From: Kofleriaceae bacterium
GTDB taxonomy: Bacteria > Myxococcota_A > Polyangia > Haliangiales > Haliangiaceae
Reading direction: 5' to 3'
Assembly: GCA_020633495.1 (NCBI GenBank)
Contig: JACKDR010000015.1
Location: 62,001-126,000, forward strand
DNA: 64,000 bases
Shown: positions 33,704 to 42,903 of the stretch, piece after piece
Numbering within the stretch: position 1 is the first letter of the stretch
How the letters are laid out: every line of letters starts with the position of its first letter
Program-made: the position numbers and the translations under genes
Notes under the pieces: model-generated
Database searches by the model: none
Seen by the model: the letters and a program-made list of their open reading frames with translations, nothing else
What the model was told of the DNA's origin: nothing

Positions 33704-35149
33704 CTACAGGTACGGCTGCAGCACGCTGGCCGCGTTGTCGAGGATGCGCCGCAGCCGGGTCCGTCCCGCGAGCTCGGTGCGGTCGAGCCGGCGGGCGCCG
33801 GCGATCCGGGCGTCGACCAGCGCGTCGACGCGCGCGGTCAGCTCGGGGCTGTAGGCCTCGACGTCGAGCTCGAAGTTGAGCCGCATCGAGCGTGGATCCC
33901 AGTTGGCCGAGCCGAGCAGGGTCCAGGTGCCGTCGATCGTCATCAGCTTGGTGTGGTCGAACGGCGCCGGCGTGCACCAGATGCCGACGTCGTGGTCGAG
34001 GAACTGGCCGATGCCGCCCCGCACCGCGGCGTCGAAGAAGCGGAAGTTGGTGCGCTCGGGGATGACGATGTCGACGGTGACGCCGCGCAGCGACGCCGCC
34101 TCGAGCCCGGCGACCAGGCCGGGGTCGGGGAGGAAGTACGGCGTCACGACCCGGACCCGCCGGCGCGCCACCGACAGCGCGGTGACGATCGTCCACGGCA
34201 GCGGATCGCTGGGATCGTCGGGGCCCTCGGTGACGACCCGGGCCAGGACGTCGCCGTCCGCCACCGCCGGCGCGTACCAGGGATCGCCGCGCAGCGCCTC
34301 GCCGGTGGTGAACTGCCAGTCGTCGGCGAAGACGTGCTGGAGCTGGGTGACGATCGGCCCGGTCAGGCGGAAGTGCAGATCGCGGGTCGGGATCGTGGGG
34401 TCCAGCGCTAGCCAGTGGTGGCGGCGCACGTTGATGCCGCCGGTGAAGCCGACCTCGCCGTCGACGACCATCACCTTGCGGTGGTTGCGCAGGTTCCAGT
34501 AGCGCGGGAACGCCTTGCGGATGGGCAGGAACAGCGCGGTGCGCAGCCCGGCGGCTCGCAGCTTGCCGTCGGCGCGTGGCCGGTGGTAGCGGACGCCGGC
34601 GGCGTCGATCAGCACCCGGACCTCGACGCCGCGCTGGCGCGCCGCCGCGAGCGCGGCGACGAAGCGGTCGCCGACGTCGTCGCCGTCGAAGATGAACGAC
34701 ATCAGCGTCACCGAGCGGCGGGCGCCGTCGATGGCTTCGAGCATGGCCGGGAACGCCTGATCGCCGTCGATCAGGGGCTCGATCCGGTTGCCGGTGAGCA
34801 GCGGGCGGTGGGTCAGGCGGTCGGCGGCGCGGGCGAGGGCGGCGACGTGGGGCGCGTCGCCGAGCCGGGCGGCGAGGTCGTCGGCCGACGCCGGCGACGG
34901 GTGCTCGCGCGCCGGCGCCGCCTCGGTGCGCAGCGTCTGGCCCTTGCGGACGATGCGGTTGATGCCGAGCAGGACGTACAGCAGGGGGCCGACGATCGGC
35001 GACAGCCAGATCACCGCCAGCCAGCCGGAGGCGCTGCGCGGCAAGCGCGGCACCAGCAGCACGTGGAGCGTGGTCGCGACCGACATCACGGCGCCTAGCG
35101 CTGCCACCAGCAGCGCCCGGTGCTCGCCGATCCACCGCAGCGGCTCCAC
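33704..35149 (-). CDS. cls: Cardiolipin synthase (phospholipase D family)
   Basis: A 481-residue protein. Two N-terminal TM helices (ALLVAALGAVMSVATTLHVL and SGWLAVIWLSPIVGPLLYVL) precede two PLD domains. The catalytic HKD motifs are NHRKVMVVDGEVGFTGG (about 225-241) and DHTKLMTIDGTWTLLGSANW (about 400-419). The architecture is that of ClsA-type synthases, which transfer a phosphatidyl group between two phosphatidylglycerols or onto glycerol at the inner membrane. The start is uncertain: no ATG precedes the first helix, so GTG 35149 (or GTG 35155) is taken. Stop codons of this gene and the upstream activase are only 9 bases apart (convergent). Confidence 0.85.
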   Translation of the reverse strand: MEPLRWIGEHRALLVAALGAVMSVATTLHVLLVPRLPRSASGWLAVIWLSPIVGPLLYVLLGINRIVRKGQTLRTEAAPAREHPSPASADDLAARLGDAPHVAALARAADRLTHRPLLTGNRIEPLIDGDQAFPAMLEAIDGARRSVTLMSFIFDGDDVGDRFVAALAAARQRGVEVRVLIDAAGVRYHRPRADGKLRAAGLRTALFLPIRKAFPRYWNLRNHRKVMVVDGEVGFTGGINVRRHHWLALDPTIPTRDLHFRLTGPIVTQLQHVFADDWQFTTGEALRGDPWYAPAVADGDVLARVVTEGPDDPSDPLPWTIVTALSVARRRVRVVTPYFLPDPGLVAGLEAASLRGVTVDIVIPERTNFRFFDAAVRGGIGQFLDHDVGIWCTPAPFDHTKLMTIDGTWTLLGSANWDPRSMRLNFELDVEAYSPELTARVDALVDARIAGARRLDRTELAGRTRLRRILDNAASVLQPYL

Positions 35150-35186
35150 CCCCACTACATACCGCGTCCGGCGCGCGGCCGCCGGG

Positions 35187-35654
35187 CTAGCGCGTGTCGT
35201 CGCCGGCCGACGCGGCGTCAGCGCCGGCGGGGTCGCCGGCGTCGGCGCCATCGGTAGCGCGCGCGGCCGCGGCGGGCGCCGGCGGCGACGACGGGCACCG
35301 CGCGATGTAGGCGGCGCCGACCGCCATCAGGGCCGCGGCCGCGATCAGCACCGGCGTCGACACTCGCGACACCACGATCATGATGGTGAGGCTGGTCGCC
35401 ATCGTCGCCCACGACGTCAGCTTGACCGACCACGGGATGACCCGGGCCTGCCGCCACGCCCGCAGCCGGGCGCCGAACCAGCGGTGGTGCAAGAGCCAGC
35501 GCTCGAGCCGCGCCGAGCCCCGCGAGAACGCCCACAGCGCCAGCAGCATGAACGGCGTCGTCGGCAGCAGCGGCAGCACCGCGCCGATCACGCCGAGCGC
35601 GAAGAACGCCCAGCCGAGGGCCAGGTAGGCGAGCCGGATCGCGCGCGGGCGCAT
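35187..35654 (-). CDS. DUF454 (YbaN-like) inner-membrane protein
   Basis: A 155-residue protein with the DUF454 pattern. A first TM helix runs IRLAYLALGWAFFALGVIGA, then LPLLPTTPFMLLALWAFSRGS (the conserved P-T-T-P-F loop), WLLHHRWFGARLRAWRQARV and K-x-T. Two C-terminal helices follow (LTIMIVVSR, PVLIAAAALMAVGAAYIA), then an Ala/Asp-rich tail that is not part of the family core. ATG 35654 matches the usual family start; ATG 35690, with AAGG eight bases before it, is possible. Function in the family is unknown. It sits just upstream of the cardiolipin synthase gene on the same strand, so co-transcription is possible. Confidence 0.78.
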   Translation of the reverse strand: MRPRAIRLAYLALGWAFFALGVIGAVLPLLPTTPFMLLALWAFSRGSARLERWLLHHRWFGARLRAWRQARVIPWSVKLTSWATMATSLTIMIVVSRVSTPVLIAAAALMAVGAAYIARCPSSPPAPAAAARATDGADAGDPAGADAASAGDDTR

Positions 35655-35864
35655 CGGGGAAGCATTGCCGGGGCCCCGGCCGCTGTCCATCGCGGGACCT
35701 TCGCAGGCGCGCCCGACCGACGACGGTGGGGACGGTCGACCGCGTACGGCCGGTTGCAGCCGGGTGGTCGGGCCCCATCGGTCCCGCGCGGATCCGCGAA
35801 ACCGGGGCCCGCGGAGGTGGCGCACGCCTTGCTCTGGCCTGGGCCACCCCGGGGAAAGGTCCCC

Positions 35865-37202
35865 TTGATCGATCGCGAGCCGAGCTGGACGTACACGTGG
35901 GCGTGGCTGGTGCTGGTCGCAGCAGGAGGCTGCGTCGCCGACGATTCGCTGCCGCCTGACGGCCCGGCCTGGGATGACCAGCCCGGCGTCGACGAGCCGG
36001 TCCACGAGGAGATCGGCGAGGAGGAGGAGGTCACCGCGCTGTTCGCGCCCAGCCAGTCGGTCTGGGTCGCGGCGACGACCGGCCCGTGCTCGACCGCGGT
36101 GGTCGCGGGGCTCGCCGAGCAGCTGATCGACGAGGTCGAGTGCGTCCGTCCCGGCACGATGGCCCGGATCGACGCGACGCCGGGCGTGTCGCTGTCGGCG
36201 TCGACGTTCCCGTACCTGCAGGGGCCGGCGGCCGACGGCCTGCGCCGCGCCGCGGCGACCCGTGCAGTCACGATCAACTCGGGCCTGCGCACGGTGGTGC
36301 AGCAGTACGTCCTCTACACCTGGTACGTGCGCGGACGCTGCACCAGCGTCGTGACCCTGGCCGCCGCGCCCGGGCGGTCCAACCACGAGGCCGGGCTGGC
36401 GGTCGACGTCGCCAACTACGACGCCGCGTACACGGCCCTGACCTCGCACGGCTTCCGGTGGCTGGGCAACGGCGACCCTGTCCACTACGACTACGTCGCC
36501 GGCGGCGTCGATCTGCGCTCGCTGTCGGTGCAGGCGTTCCAGCGGCTGTGGAACCGCAACCACCCGGAGGCGCCGCTGGCCGAGGACGGCGCGTGGGGCC
36601 CGAGCACCGAGGCGGCGGTGGCGCAGGCGCCGTCGGCCGGGTTCGCCGCCGGCGCCAGCTGCGGCGCCGGGGTCGGTGGCGAGGTCGCGATCGAGGTGTA
36701 CTGGAGCCGCGGCGCCGACGGTCGCTACGCGCTGCGGGCGCTCGCCGATCCCCGGGTGGCGCGCGTCGAGTACCGGGTCGATGGCTACGTCATCGGCGGC
36801 GCGTCCCGGGCCGACGGCGACAACTTCCCCGACGACTACGGGTTCACGGTCGAGGCGGCCGAGCGTCACTTCGAGGTCGTGGGCTTCGACGCCGACGACC
36901 AGCGCGTCGGCCACGGCGTCGGCCTGCTCGACGTCACCGCCGGCACCGGCGTGTACATCAAGCAGATGGGGCGTCGCCTCTACGAGATCGGGCTCGAGCG
37001 CGCGCCCGCCGGGGTCGCCGCGATCGAGGTCCGCGCCGACGGCTACCTGCTCACCGACGCCGTCGCCGGCACGACCCGGAGCGCGCGCGGCGCGGTCCGC
37101 TCGACGTTCAACCAGCTCGGGTCGCGGCAGTTCACGATCACGACGTTCGCCGCGGACGGCGCGGTGCGAGGGACCTTGCGGCGGACGTTCACGCTCGAGT
37201 AG
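35865..37202 (+). CDS. VanY/M15-type D-Ala-D-Ala carboxypeptidase lipoprotein
   Basis: A 445-residue protein read from TTG 35865, which has GGGGAAAGG directly upstream and gives a lipoprotein signal (YTWAWLVLVAAGGC). Residues about 85-215 contain the M15 metallopeptidase fold. The zinc site is SNHEAGLAVDV (H and D), with the third ligand in GDPVHYDY. A peptidoglycan-binding-like segment follows (SVQAFQRLWNRNHPEAPLAED, then GAWGPSTEAAV). The C-terminal 175 residues are two beta domains with VEYRVDGYVIGG and IEVRADGYLLTD. The likely role is trimming peptidoglycan stem peptides, own or prey. No ATG is available near the signal, so the TTG start is fairly firm. Confidence 0.75.
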   Translation: MIDREPSWTYTWAWLVLVAAGGCVADDSLPPDGPAWDDQPGVDEPVHEEIGEEEEVTALFAPSQSVWVAATTGPCSTAVVAGLAEQLIDEVECVRPGTMARIDATPGVSLSASTFPYLQGPAADGLRRAAATRAVTINSGLRTVVQQYVLYTWYVRGRCTSVVTLAAAPGRSNHEAGLAVDVANYDAAYTALTSHGFRWLGNGDPVHYDYVAGGVDLRSLSVQAFQRLWNRNHPEAPLAEDGAWGPSTEAAVAQAPSAGFAAGASCGAGVGGEVAIEVYWSRGADGRYALRALADPRVARVEYRVDGYVIGGASRADGDNFPDDYGFTVEAAERHFEVVGFDADDQRVGHGVGLLDVTAGTGVYIKQMGRRLYEIGLERAPAGVAAIEVRADGYLLTDAVAGTTRSARGAVRSTFNQLGSRQFTITTFAADGAVRGTLRRTFTLE

Positions 37203-37282
37203 CGCCGGTCGCCGCCGCGGGGCACCAGGTCGGGCGCCGTCGGCCGATGCGACCGGGGACCCGTCTCGATCATCGAAGGGGC

Positions 37283-37753
37283 ATGCGTGACCGGGTTCGC
37301 TATCGCGGCCTCTGGTACCGGCGCGACGTGCCCATCGATCGCTTCGAGGGATCGGGCGTGCTGGCGGTGACGACCGAGGTCGACGGCGTGCGCCTCGCGG
37401 CGGGGACGCCGGTGGCGCGCGACGTCGACCTCGGCTACGTCGTGGCGCGGCTGGCGGTGCCGCAGCAGGTGTACGGCGTGGTCCTGCCGGCGGGGACGTC
37501 GCTGCACCTGCACCGGGCGCACCCGCGCAGCCGCGCCCACTGGGTCGGCACGGTGCTGATCGCCCCGCTACACCTGCTGATCCTGGCGCTGCTGGCGCTG
37601 TGCTGGCGGCGACGCCCGGCGCCGCGCGCCCCGGCGCTGCGCGCGATGGCCTACCTGCGCGACGACGCGACCGTGCTGGGACGGACCTGGCCAGCCGGCA
37701 CCGTGATCCGGTTCTCCGTCGGCGGCCGGGTCGACATCGGGCCGGCGCGGTGA
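37283..37753 (+). CDS. Small single-span membrane protein, unknown
   Basis: A 156-residue protein with GAAGGGG right before ATG 37283. Residues 1-85 are beta-rich (RYRGLWYRRDVPIDRFEGSG, VDGVRLAAGTPVARDVDLGY in pieces). One TM helix follows at about 93-113 (VLIAPLHLLILALLALCW), then an Arg/Pro patch and a second small beta module (LRDDATVLGRTWPAGTVIRF) similar in style to the first. No family is recognised. It follows the carboxypeptidase gene by 80 bases on the same strand. Confidence 0.55.
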   Translation: MRDRVRYRGLWYRRDVPIDRFEGSGVLAVTTEVDGVRLAAGTPVARDVDLGYVVARLAVPQQVYGVVLPAGTSLHLHRAHPRSRAHWVGTVLIAPLHLLILALLALCWRRRPAPRAPALRAMAYLRDDATVLGRTWPAGTVIRFSVGGRVDIGPAR

Positions 37754-37799
37754 GCGGGCGGCTGCCGCGCGACTCGCGTCTGCGATATCATCGGCGCCG

Positions 37800-38354
37800 A
37801 TGAAGCAATCGACGTACGGCGCCCTGGCGCTGGTCCTCGCGATGACGGCGGCGTGTGGCTCGCGCGGCGGCGCGAACGAGCCGGAGCAGGACGTCGAGGG
37901 CAAGTGCAAGACCGACCCCGCGATCGCGGCGACCCGGGCGGCGACGCCGGGCGAGTCGCCCAACTGCCTCGACGCGGCGGTCTACCAGGGCCTGTCCGAC
38001 ACCTGCAACGCCGAGCACGATCCGGTCGCGTGCTACTTCGCGTCGTCGTGCGTGCTGGTCCAGTACGCCAGCCTGGCCGACGACGATCCCGAGCGCGGGC
38101 TGCACGAGACCGCGATCATGGAGGGCTACGGGTTCGCGTGCGCCAACCAGATCGCCGAGGGCTGCGTCAACCGCGCGTCGTTCGCCGAGGAGCTGCTCAA
38201 GGCCCACCCGGATCGCCCCGACGCCGCGACGCTGCAGGCCGCGGTGTGCGACGGCTACCGCACCGCGTGCGAGCTCGGCATCGAGTGGGACGGCTGCGGT
38301 CGCTGCATCGCGGGTGGCTGCACCGGGCTGACCGACCAGCCCGCCGGATCGTGA
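37800..38354 (+). CDS. Cys-rich lipoprotein, unknown
   Basis: A 184-residue lipoprotein (signal YGALALVLAMTAAC, Cys about 19). The mature part has at least ten cysteines in a regular helical pattern: GKCKTD, NCLDAAVYQ, DTCNAEHDPVACYFASSCVL, GFACANQIAEGCV, AVCDGYRTACELG, DGCGRCIAGGC. The spacing recalls Sel1-like or other disulfide-stabilised helical repeats of periplasmic proteins. Its stop overlaps the next GTG (GTGA at 38351-38354), so the two genes are translationally coupled. Function is not inferable. Confidence 0.6.
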   Translation: MKQSTYGALALVLAMTAACGSRGGANEPEQDVEGKCKTDPAIAATRAATPGESPNCLDAAVYQGLSDTCNAEHDPVACYFASSCVLVQYASLADDDPERGLHETAIMEGYGFACANQIAEGCVNRASFAEELLKAHPDRPDAATLQAAVCDGYRTACELGIEWDGCGRCIAGGCTGLTDQPAGS

Positions 38355-39079
38355 GCCAGGTCGTGACCGCCGCGTCGCCACCCGTCGCAGGCACCGGCGC
38401 CGCCGGCGCGGTCGTCGCTGGCGATCGGTTCGCGATCCCGGCCACCGCCAGCCTGGTGGTCGCCGCGGCCGACGTTCGCGTCGCGGTCGCCGCCGGCGCG
38501 CCGGTCGCGAGCCTGCGCGCGCTGGCACGCGTCGCCGGCGAGGCCTGGGTCGAGACCATCCTCGAGGGCTTCGTCCTGGCGCTGGCGGCGGCGTCGCGGG
38601 GGCCGGGCTCCGGCCGTCGCACCGCGGCGACGCTGCGCGACCTGTCCGACAAGATCGTCGGCAGCGGCTCGAAGCGCGCCGACGCCGCCCGGGTCGCCGC
38701 CCTGGTCGGCTACTTCGACGAGCACCTGGTGGCCGGGCCGCCGCCGCGCATCACGTTCGCGATCGACGACGAGCTCGCCGCCGCGCTGACGCCGACGCTG
38801 CAGATCGCTGCGACCGGCGCGCCGGTGCCGCCCGAGGTCCTGGGCGCGGCGCTGCACGCCACCGTCGACGCCACGCTGGTCCGGTTCTTCGACGGCCCGC
38901 TGACGGTGCTCGGCCTCGGCGTCCTCCTGCGCACGGCGGTGCGGATCGGCCGGTCCGCGGTCACCGGGCGGGTCCACGGCGAGGTCGATCGCGCCGTCAA
39001 GGACGCGGAGGCCAGCGCGCGGCTGGTCACGATGCTGCGCGGCTACGTCGCCGCGCCGGCGGCGCCGGCCCACGCCTGA
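38351..39079 (+). CDS. Unknown helical protein coupled to the Cys-rich lipoprotein
   Basis: A 242-residue protein starting at GTG 38351, which overlaps the preceding stop. It has no signal peptide. It is mostly Ala/Val-rich amphipathic helices, for example SLVVAAADVRVAVAAGAP, WVETILEGFVLALAAAS and LTVLGLGVLLRTAVRIGRSA. One moderately hydrophobic segment near 195-210 could be membrane-associated. A central section (RTAATLRDLSDKIVGSGSKRADAARVAALVGYFDEHLV, in part) looks like a helical bundle. I recognise no family. Coupling argues that it works with the lipoprotein before it. Confidence 0.5.
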   Translation: MSQVVTAASPPVAGTGAAGAVVAGDRFAIPATASLVVAAADVRVAVAAGAPVASLRALARVAGEAWVETILEGFVLALAAASRGPGSGRRTAATLRDLSDKIVGSGSKRADAARVAALVGYFDEHLVAGPPPRITFAIDDELAAALTPTLQIAATGAPVPPEVLGAALHATVDATLVRFFDGPLTVLGLGVLLRTAVRIGRSAVTGRVHGEVDRAVKDAEASARLVTMLRGYVAAPAAPAHA

Positions 39080-39205
39080 TCGCGCCCGGCGTCTCCGGGC
39101 GCGCCGGGGCGCGCTCGATCGAGTGGCCGCTCCCGGGTGACGCGTGGCGCCCCCAGCAATACGCTCGCCGGGTCAGACGTTTCCTCTGCAACCGTCTCGA
39201 GGACC

Positions 39206-40309
39206 ATGCGCACCACCCGCTCTTCCATCATCGTCGCCGGCCTGCTCGCCGCCAGCACCGCCGCCTGCGGTTCGTCGTCGGGCGGCGGCGCCCACGGACC
39301 GTCGTCGACCCCGCGCGCCTGCCCCGCGGCCGACGCGATCTACAGCGCGCAGTACCGGACCGCCGACGCCGACGCGTACGGTGGCAACACCTACGGCATG
39401 CCGGCGACGGCGCACTGGCAGGTCGCGCTGAAGATCTGGCCCGAGGAGGGGCAGTGGGCCGATCCACCTGTCGAGGCGCCGCCCGAGCTCCAGGCCGGCC
39501 CCCGCACCGAGGCCGAGGCGCGCGCCCTGCTCGGTGCCTCCGATCGGCCGATCAGCGGGCCGGTGTCGGTGTGGGCCGGCGCCGGCGCGCCCTGCGAGGG
39601 TCACGTCGTCGGCTACTACGTCGCGCTCACCGACCAGGGCGGCGAGCCGTTCCGGGTCCTGGCCGCCGACGTCGAGGGCTGCGCGCCCGGCGCCGACCAC
39701 AACTCGTGGTCCGACTGGGTCGCGTTCGGTCCGGTGGCCACCGGCTGCGCGCTCGCGCCCGTGACCGAGGCCTACAGCCACGTCGCCACCGAGGACTGGT
39801 CCGAGGACGCCGGCCAGACCATGACGTTCCCGGACCCGGTGGCGATGCCGGCCACGTTCGCGGCGGCGATGCCGGCCGCGGCCTGCGCCGAGCCCGACTG
39901 CCACACGCTGTACCGGATCCGGCGCGCCGGCACCCCCACCCCGCAGGCGTGGGAGGTCCTGGTCACCCAGGTCACGCCGGGCGAGGAGGAGGATCCGTGC
40001 AGCTTCGAGAGCACCAGCCACCAGCTGCTCCTCGTCGGCGACGAGGCCGGGCCGCTCACCGTCGTCCGCCTCACCGAGCCGACGATGAACTACGAGACCG
40101 GCGAGCCCGAGCTCGGCGAGGCCGAGGGCTCCCTGTCCGGCCTCCTGATCGACGGCGGCGGCAGCCGGGTGCTGCTCGCGCGCCACGTCGGCGCGTACGC
40201 CGCGGTCGAGCTCGGCGGCGCCGCGCCGGCGGCGTCGTTCGTGCCCTGGTACGTCGCCCACGAGGAAGACGGCGACTGGTTCTCGCTCGCCGCGTACTGC
40301 GGGCCGTGA
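39206..40309 (+). CDS. Lipoprotein, unknown function
   Basis: A 367-residue lipoprotein (signal SIIVAGLLAASTAAC followed by GSSSGGG). The mature part is acidic and Pro/Glu-rich, with paired Cys in GAPCEGHVVGYYVAL, VEGCAPGAD and ATGCALAP, and in AACAEPDCHTLYRIRRAG, EEDPCSFEST. Beta-strand-like pieces (WEVLVTQVTPG, HQLLLVGDEAGPLTVVRL) dominate the second half. No domain is recognised. GAGGA is close to ATG 39206. It converges with the phosphatase gene at 40335; the 25-base gap includes the GC palindrome GGCGCCGGCGCC. Confidence 0.55.
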   Translation: MRTTRSSIIVAGLLAASTAACGSSSGGGAHGPSSTPRACPAADAIYSAQYRTADADAYGGNTYGMPATAHWQVALKIWPEEGQWADPPVEAPPELQAGPRTEAEARALLGASDRPISGPVSVWAGAGAPCEGHVVGYYVALTDQGGEPFRVLAADVEGCAPGADHNSWSDWVAFGPVATGCALAPVTEAYSHVATEDWSEDAGQTMTFPDPVAMPATFAAAMPAAACAEPDCHTLYRIRRAGTPTPQAWEVLVTQVTPGEEEDPCSFESTSHQLLLVGDEAGPLTVVRLTEPTMNYETGEPELGEAEGSLSGLLIDGGGSRVLLARHVGAYAAVELGGAAPAASFVPWYVAHEEDGDWFSLAAYCGP

Positions 40310-40334
40310 GCGGCCCCGCCGGCGCCGGCGCCGC

Positions 40335-42095
40335 CTACGTGTAGCGGAACTCGACCAGCGGCTGCGGCCGGTACAGGCCGTTGTGCGGCGGGTAGTTGAA
40401 CGGCTGGTAGTAGATCGGCCACGGCGTCGCGCGCGGCTGGCCGTGGCCGTACTCGATCGTCAGCGCCATCGGCGTGACCGCGCGGTACGGCGCGCCCACC
40501 GGGAGATCGGCGTTGTCGGCGCCGCCGGCGGAGAACAGGTTGAGCAGCAGGCGGTCGCCGAGGTCGAAGACGACCTCGAAGCCGCGATCGATCTGCTCGT
40601 GGCCGCGGATCATCGTGCCGCAACCGGTGCGCTCCATGAACGCGCGGAACTGCTGGCGCCCGAAGCTGAACCGGGGGTTCTTCCGCTGCTGCTCGACCGG
40701 GACGTGGTCGCACGGGCTGGGGTCGCTCCACAGCATCTGGAAGCGCAGCTCGGGATCGTTGAGGCTGGACAGATCGCGGTAGCGCTCGGCGAAGCTGTCG
40801 TCGCGCGGGATGCCGCCGTGCACGAACAGCGTGCGGTCGAACAGCAGCGAGGTCGGCATGTGCTCGAACAGCAGCCGGTAGGCCTCGAGCATCTCGGGCG
40901 GCGCGTACGGGGTCAGCGACGCCAGGGCCTCGGCGGGGTGGACGCCGCTGTAGATCTGGTGCTCGAGCCAGACGAAGTACTCGTGGTTGCCGCGCAGCAC
41001 GACGACGTGATCGGGCATCGAGATGAACAGCTGCAGCACCGCGCGCAGCACGCCGTCGAAGCTGAAGCGGCCGCGATCGATGTAGTCACCGAGGAAGACC
41101 AGCTTGACGTCGGGGTAGCGGGCGGGGTCCCACTGATGCGCCCACACCCGCTGGATGAAGTTGGACTGCAGCAGCGCCGCCTTGAGGCAGCTGTAGCAGC
41201 CGTGCAGATCGCCGAGGACGATCAGCTCGACCGGGTGGTCGGGGCGCATGACGTGGACGTAGCCGTCGAGGACGCGCGCGCCCGGCGGCACCTCGCCGAC
41301 GTCGGCGAGGCCGGTCAGCAGGCCGGCGCCGGCGACCCGCTGCCGGCCCCACTGCGCGATCGCGTTCTGCACCAGCTGGTAGTCCCACGCGATCTGCGAC
41401 TGGCGCTCGACGGGGTGGGGCGAGTAGGTCTGCTCCAGCGGATCGAGCAGCGGGTGCGCCAGCGCGGTGAGATCGAGCCAGCGCGCCGGGTTGACCAGCA
41501 TGGGCGCGGGGCGCGTCGCCTTGACCGTGGCCTCGCCGGCGGCGGCGATCGAGGCGGCGCTGACGCCGGCGGGCGCGGCGGCCGGCGCCGGGGCGGTGGG
41601 CGCGGCGGCGAACGCGGCGACCAGCTCGTCGTAGAGCTGCTGCTCCGGCCACGTGACCATGCCGTCGGCGTGGATCAGCGCCTGGACCAGCTCGAGGGCG
41701 GCCGACTGATCGGTAGGCGCGAGCGCGCGGAAGATCGACAGCGCGCGCGCCCGCAGCTGCGGCGGCGCGCGGTTGCCGTCGCCGGGCGGCGGACCCGCGG
41801 CGGCCAGCGCCGCGACCTCGGCCTCGAGCTGGGCGTAGAGCCCGTCGCAGTGGACCCGCCACGCGGTCAGGTACTGCGCCTGCTGCTCGGCGGAGCCGGT
41901 GCCCGAGCGCTCGATCCCCAGCAGCACCGAGTCGAGGTACTGGCGCACGAACCGCTGCTCGTGATGGTGGAACATGCCGTCGACGTGCCCGACCGTCAGC
42001 AGCAGGTCGAGGAACGCCGCGTAGCGGGGCGCGCCACCCCGGTCGCCGGTCGGCGCAGGTTCGGGTCGCGTCGGCACGGGCGTTTGGTACGACAT
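40335..42095 (-). CDS. PPP-family metallophosphatase with TerB-like N-terminus
   Basis: A 586-residue cytosolic protein. The N-terminal 180 residues are helical with two TerB-like elements (TVGHVDGMFHHHEQRFVRQY and LIHADGMVTWPEQQLYDEL). The C-terminal part is a PPP-type Ser/Thr phosphatase with every metal motif: GDLHGCY, GDYIDRG, LRGNHEYF, FVHGGIP, and RGHEQ. An Ala/Pro linker at about 180-200 separates the parts. Bacterial PPP enzymes of this kind oppose Hanks-type kinases, and one such kinase lies at 52297-53742, though linkage is only by proximity. Length and motifs are intact. Confidence 0.8.
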   Translation of the reverse strand: MSYQTPVPTRPEPAPTGDRGGAPRYAAFLDLLLTVGHVDGMFHHHEQRFVRQYLDSVLLGIERSGTGSAEQQAQYLTAWRVHCDGLYAQLEAEVAALAAAGPPPGDGNRAPPQLRARALSIFRALAPTDQSAALELVQALIHADGMVTWPEQQLYDELVAAFAAAPTAPAPAAAPAGVSAASIAAAGEATVKATRPAPMLVNPARWLDLTALAHPLLDPLEQTYSPHPVERQSQIAWDYQLVQNAIAQWGRQRVAGAGLLTGLADVGEVPPGARVLDGYVHVMRPDHPVELIVLGDLHGCYSCLKAALLQSNFIQRVWAHQWDPARYPDVKLVFLGDYIDRGRFSFDGVLRAVLQLFISMPDHVVVLRGNHEYFVWLEHQIYSGVHPAEALASLTPYAPPEMLEAYRLLFEHMPTSLLFDRTLFVHGGIPRDDSFAERYRDLSSLNDPELRFQMLWSDPSPCDHVPVEQQRKNPRFSFGRQQFRAFMERTGCGTMIRGHEQIDRGFEVVFDLGDRLLLNLFSAGGADNADLPVGAPYRAVTPMALTIEYGHGQPRATPWPIYYQPFNYPPHNGLYRPQPLVEFRYT

Positions 42096-42193
42096 CGACG
42101 AGGGACGACCGGTCGCGCACCGGCGTCCCTCCCAGTATCGTCGCGATCCGCGGCATCGCCAAGCCCGCCGGCGCAGTGATAACCTGGGCGGAC

Positions 42194-42847
42194 ATGATCG
42201 AGCTGTACTCCGCGCACGATGGCTTCACGTTCGGAGCTCATCAGGTGGCGGCACGGGGCGCGCGACGGGGCAGCGTCGTGGTGATCCAGGAGATCTTCGG
42301 CGTCACCGAGCACATCCGGGAGCGGTGCGATGTCTTCGCAGGCGCCGGCTACGACGTCCTCGCGCCGTCGCTGTTCGACCGCATCGAGCGCGGCTTCCTG
42401 GTCCCGTTCGACGTCCACGGCGTGCAGCGCGGCCGCGACGCGGTCGAGGCCTCGCCGTGGCCGCAGGTCATGAGCGACGTGCAGACCACGATCGACGCGC
42501 TCACCCCGCCGGTCTCGATCGTCGGCTTCTGCTACGGCGGCGCGGTGGCGTGGCTGGCCGCCGCGCGCTGCACCGGGCTGGTCGGCGCCAGCGCCTTCTA
42601 CGGCCGCCTGATCAACAGCCTGCTCGACGACGCGCCGCAGGTGCCGATCATCCTGCACTACGGCGCGCGCGATCCCGGCATCCCGCCGGCGGCGGTCGAC
42701 GAGGTCCGTGCGCGCTATCCGGACCTGCCGGTGCACCTGTACGAGGCCGGCCACGGCTTCTGTCGGCAGGGCAGCTCGGACCACGACGCCGCGAGCTGCG
42801 CGCTGGCGACCGACCGCACGCTGGCGCTGTTCGCGTCGCTGGTCTGA
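42194..42847 (+). CDS. Dienelactone hydrolase family protein
   Basis: A 217-residue alpha/beta hydrolase. It has VVVIQEIFGVTEHIRERCD (the DLH Glu/oxyanion strand), the nucleophile elbow GFCYGGAVAW with Cys about 112, ILHYGARDPGIP with the acid Asp, and VHLYEAGHGFCRQ with His about 185. That is the Cys-Asp-His triad of carboxymethylenebutenolidase. Family enzymes open lactones in the chloro- or protocatechuate routes, but no other pathway gene is here. ATG 42194 is chosen over GTG 42176. It is divergent from the phosphatase at 42095. Confidence 0.85.
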   Translation: MIELYSAHDGFTFGAHQVAARGARRGSVVVIQEIFGVTEHIRERCDVFAGAGYDVLAPSLFDRIERGFLVPFDVHGVQRGRDAVEASPWPQVMSDVQTTIDALTPPVSIVGFCYGGAVAWLAAARCTGLVGASAFYGRLINSLLDDAPQVPIILHYGARDPGIPPAAVDEVRARYPDLPVHLYEAGHGFCRQGSSDHDAASCALATDRTLALFASLV

Positions 42848-42903
42848 GCCGCGCGTCCGTCGCGCGGATCCGGTCGGATCCGATCCGAGCGGTCAGCGCG
42901 CGA

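Noticed and set aside
33498..35135. Second long frame over the cardiolipin synthase gene on the same strand
   Set aside because: It lacks HKD motifs in frame and extends past the convergent stop; it is an out-of-frame shadow of the cls gene.
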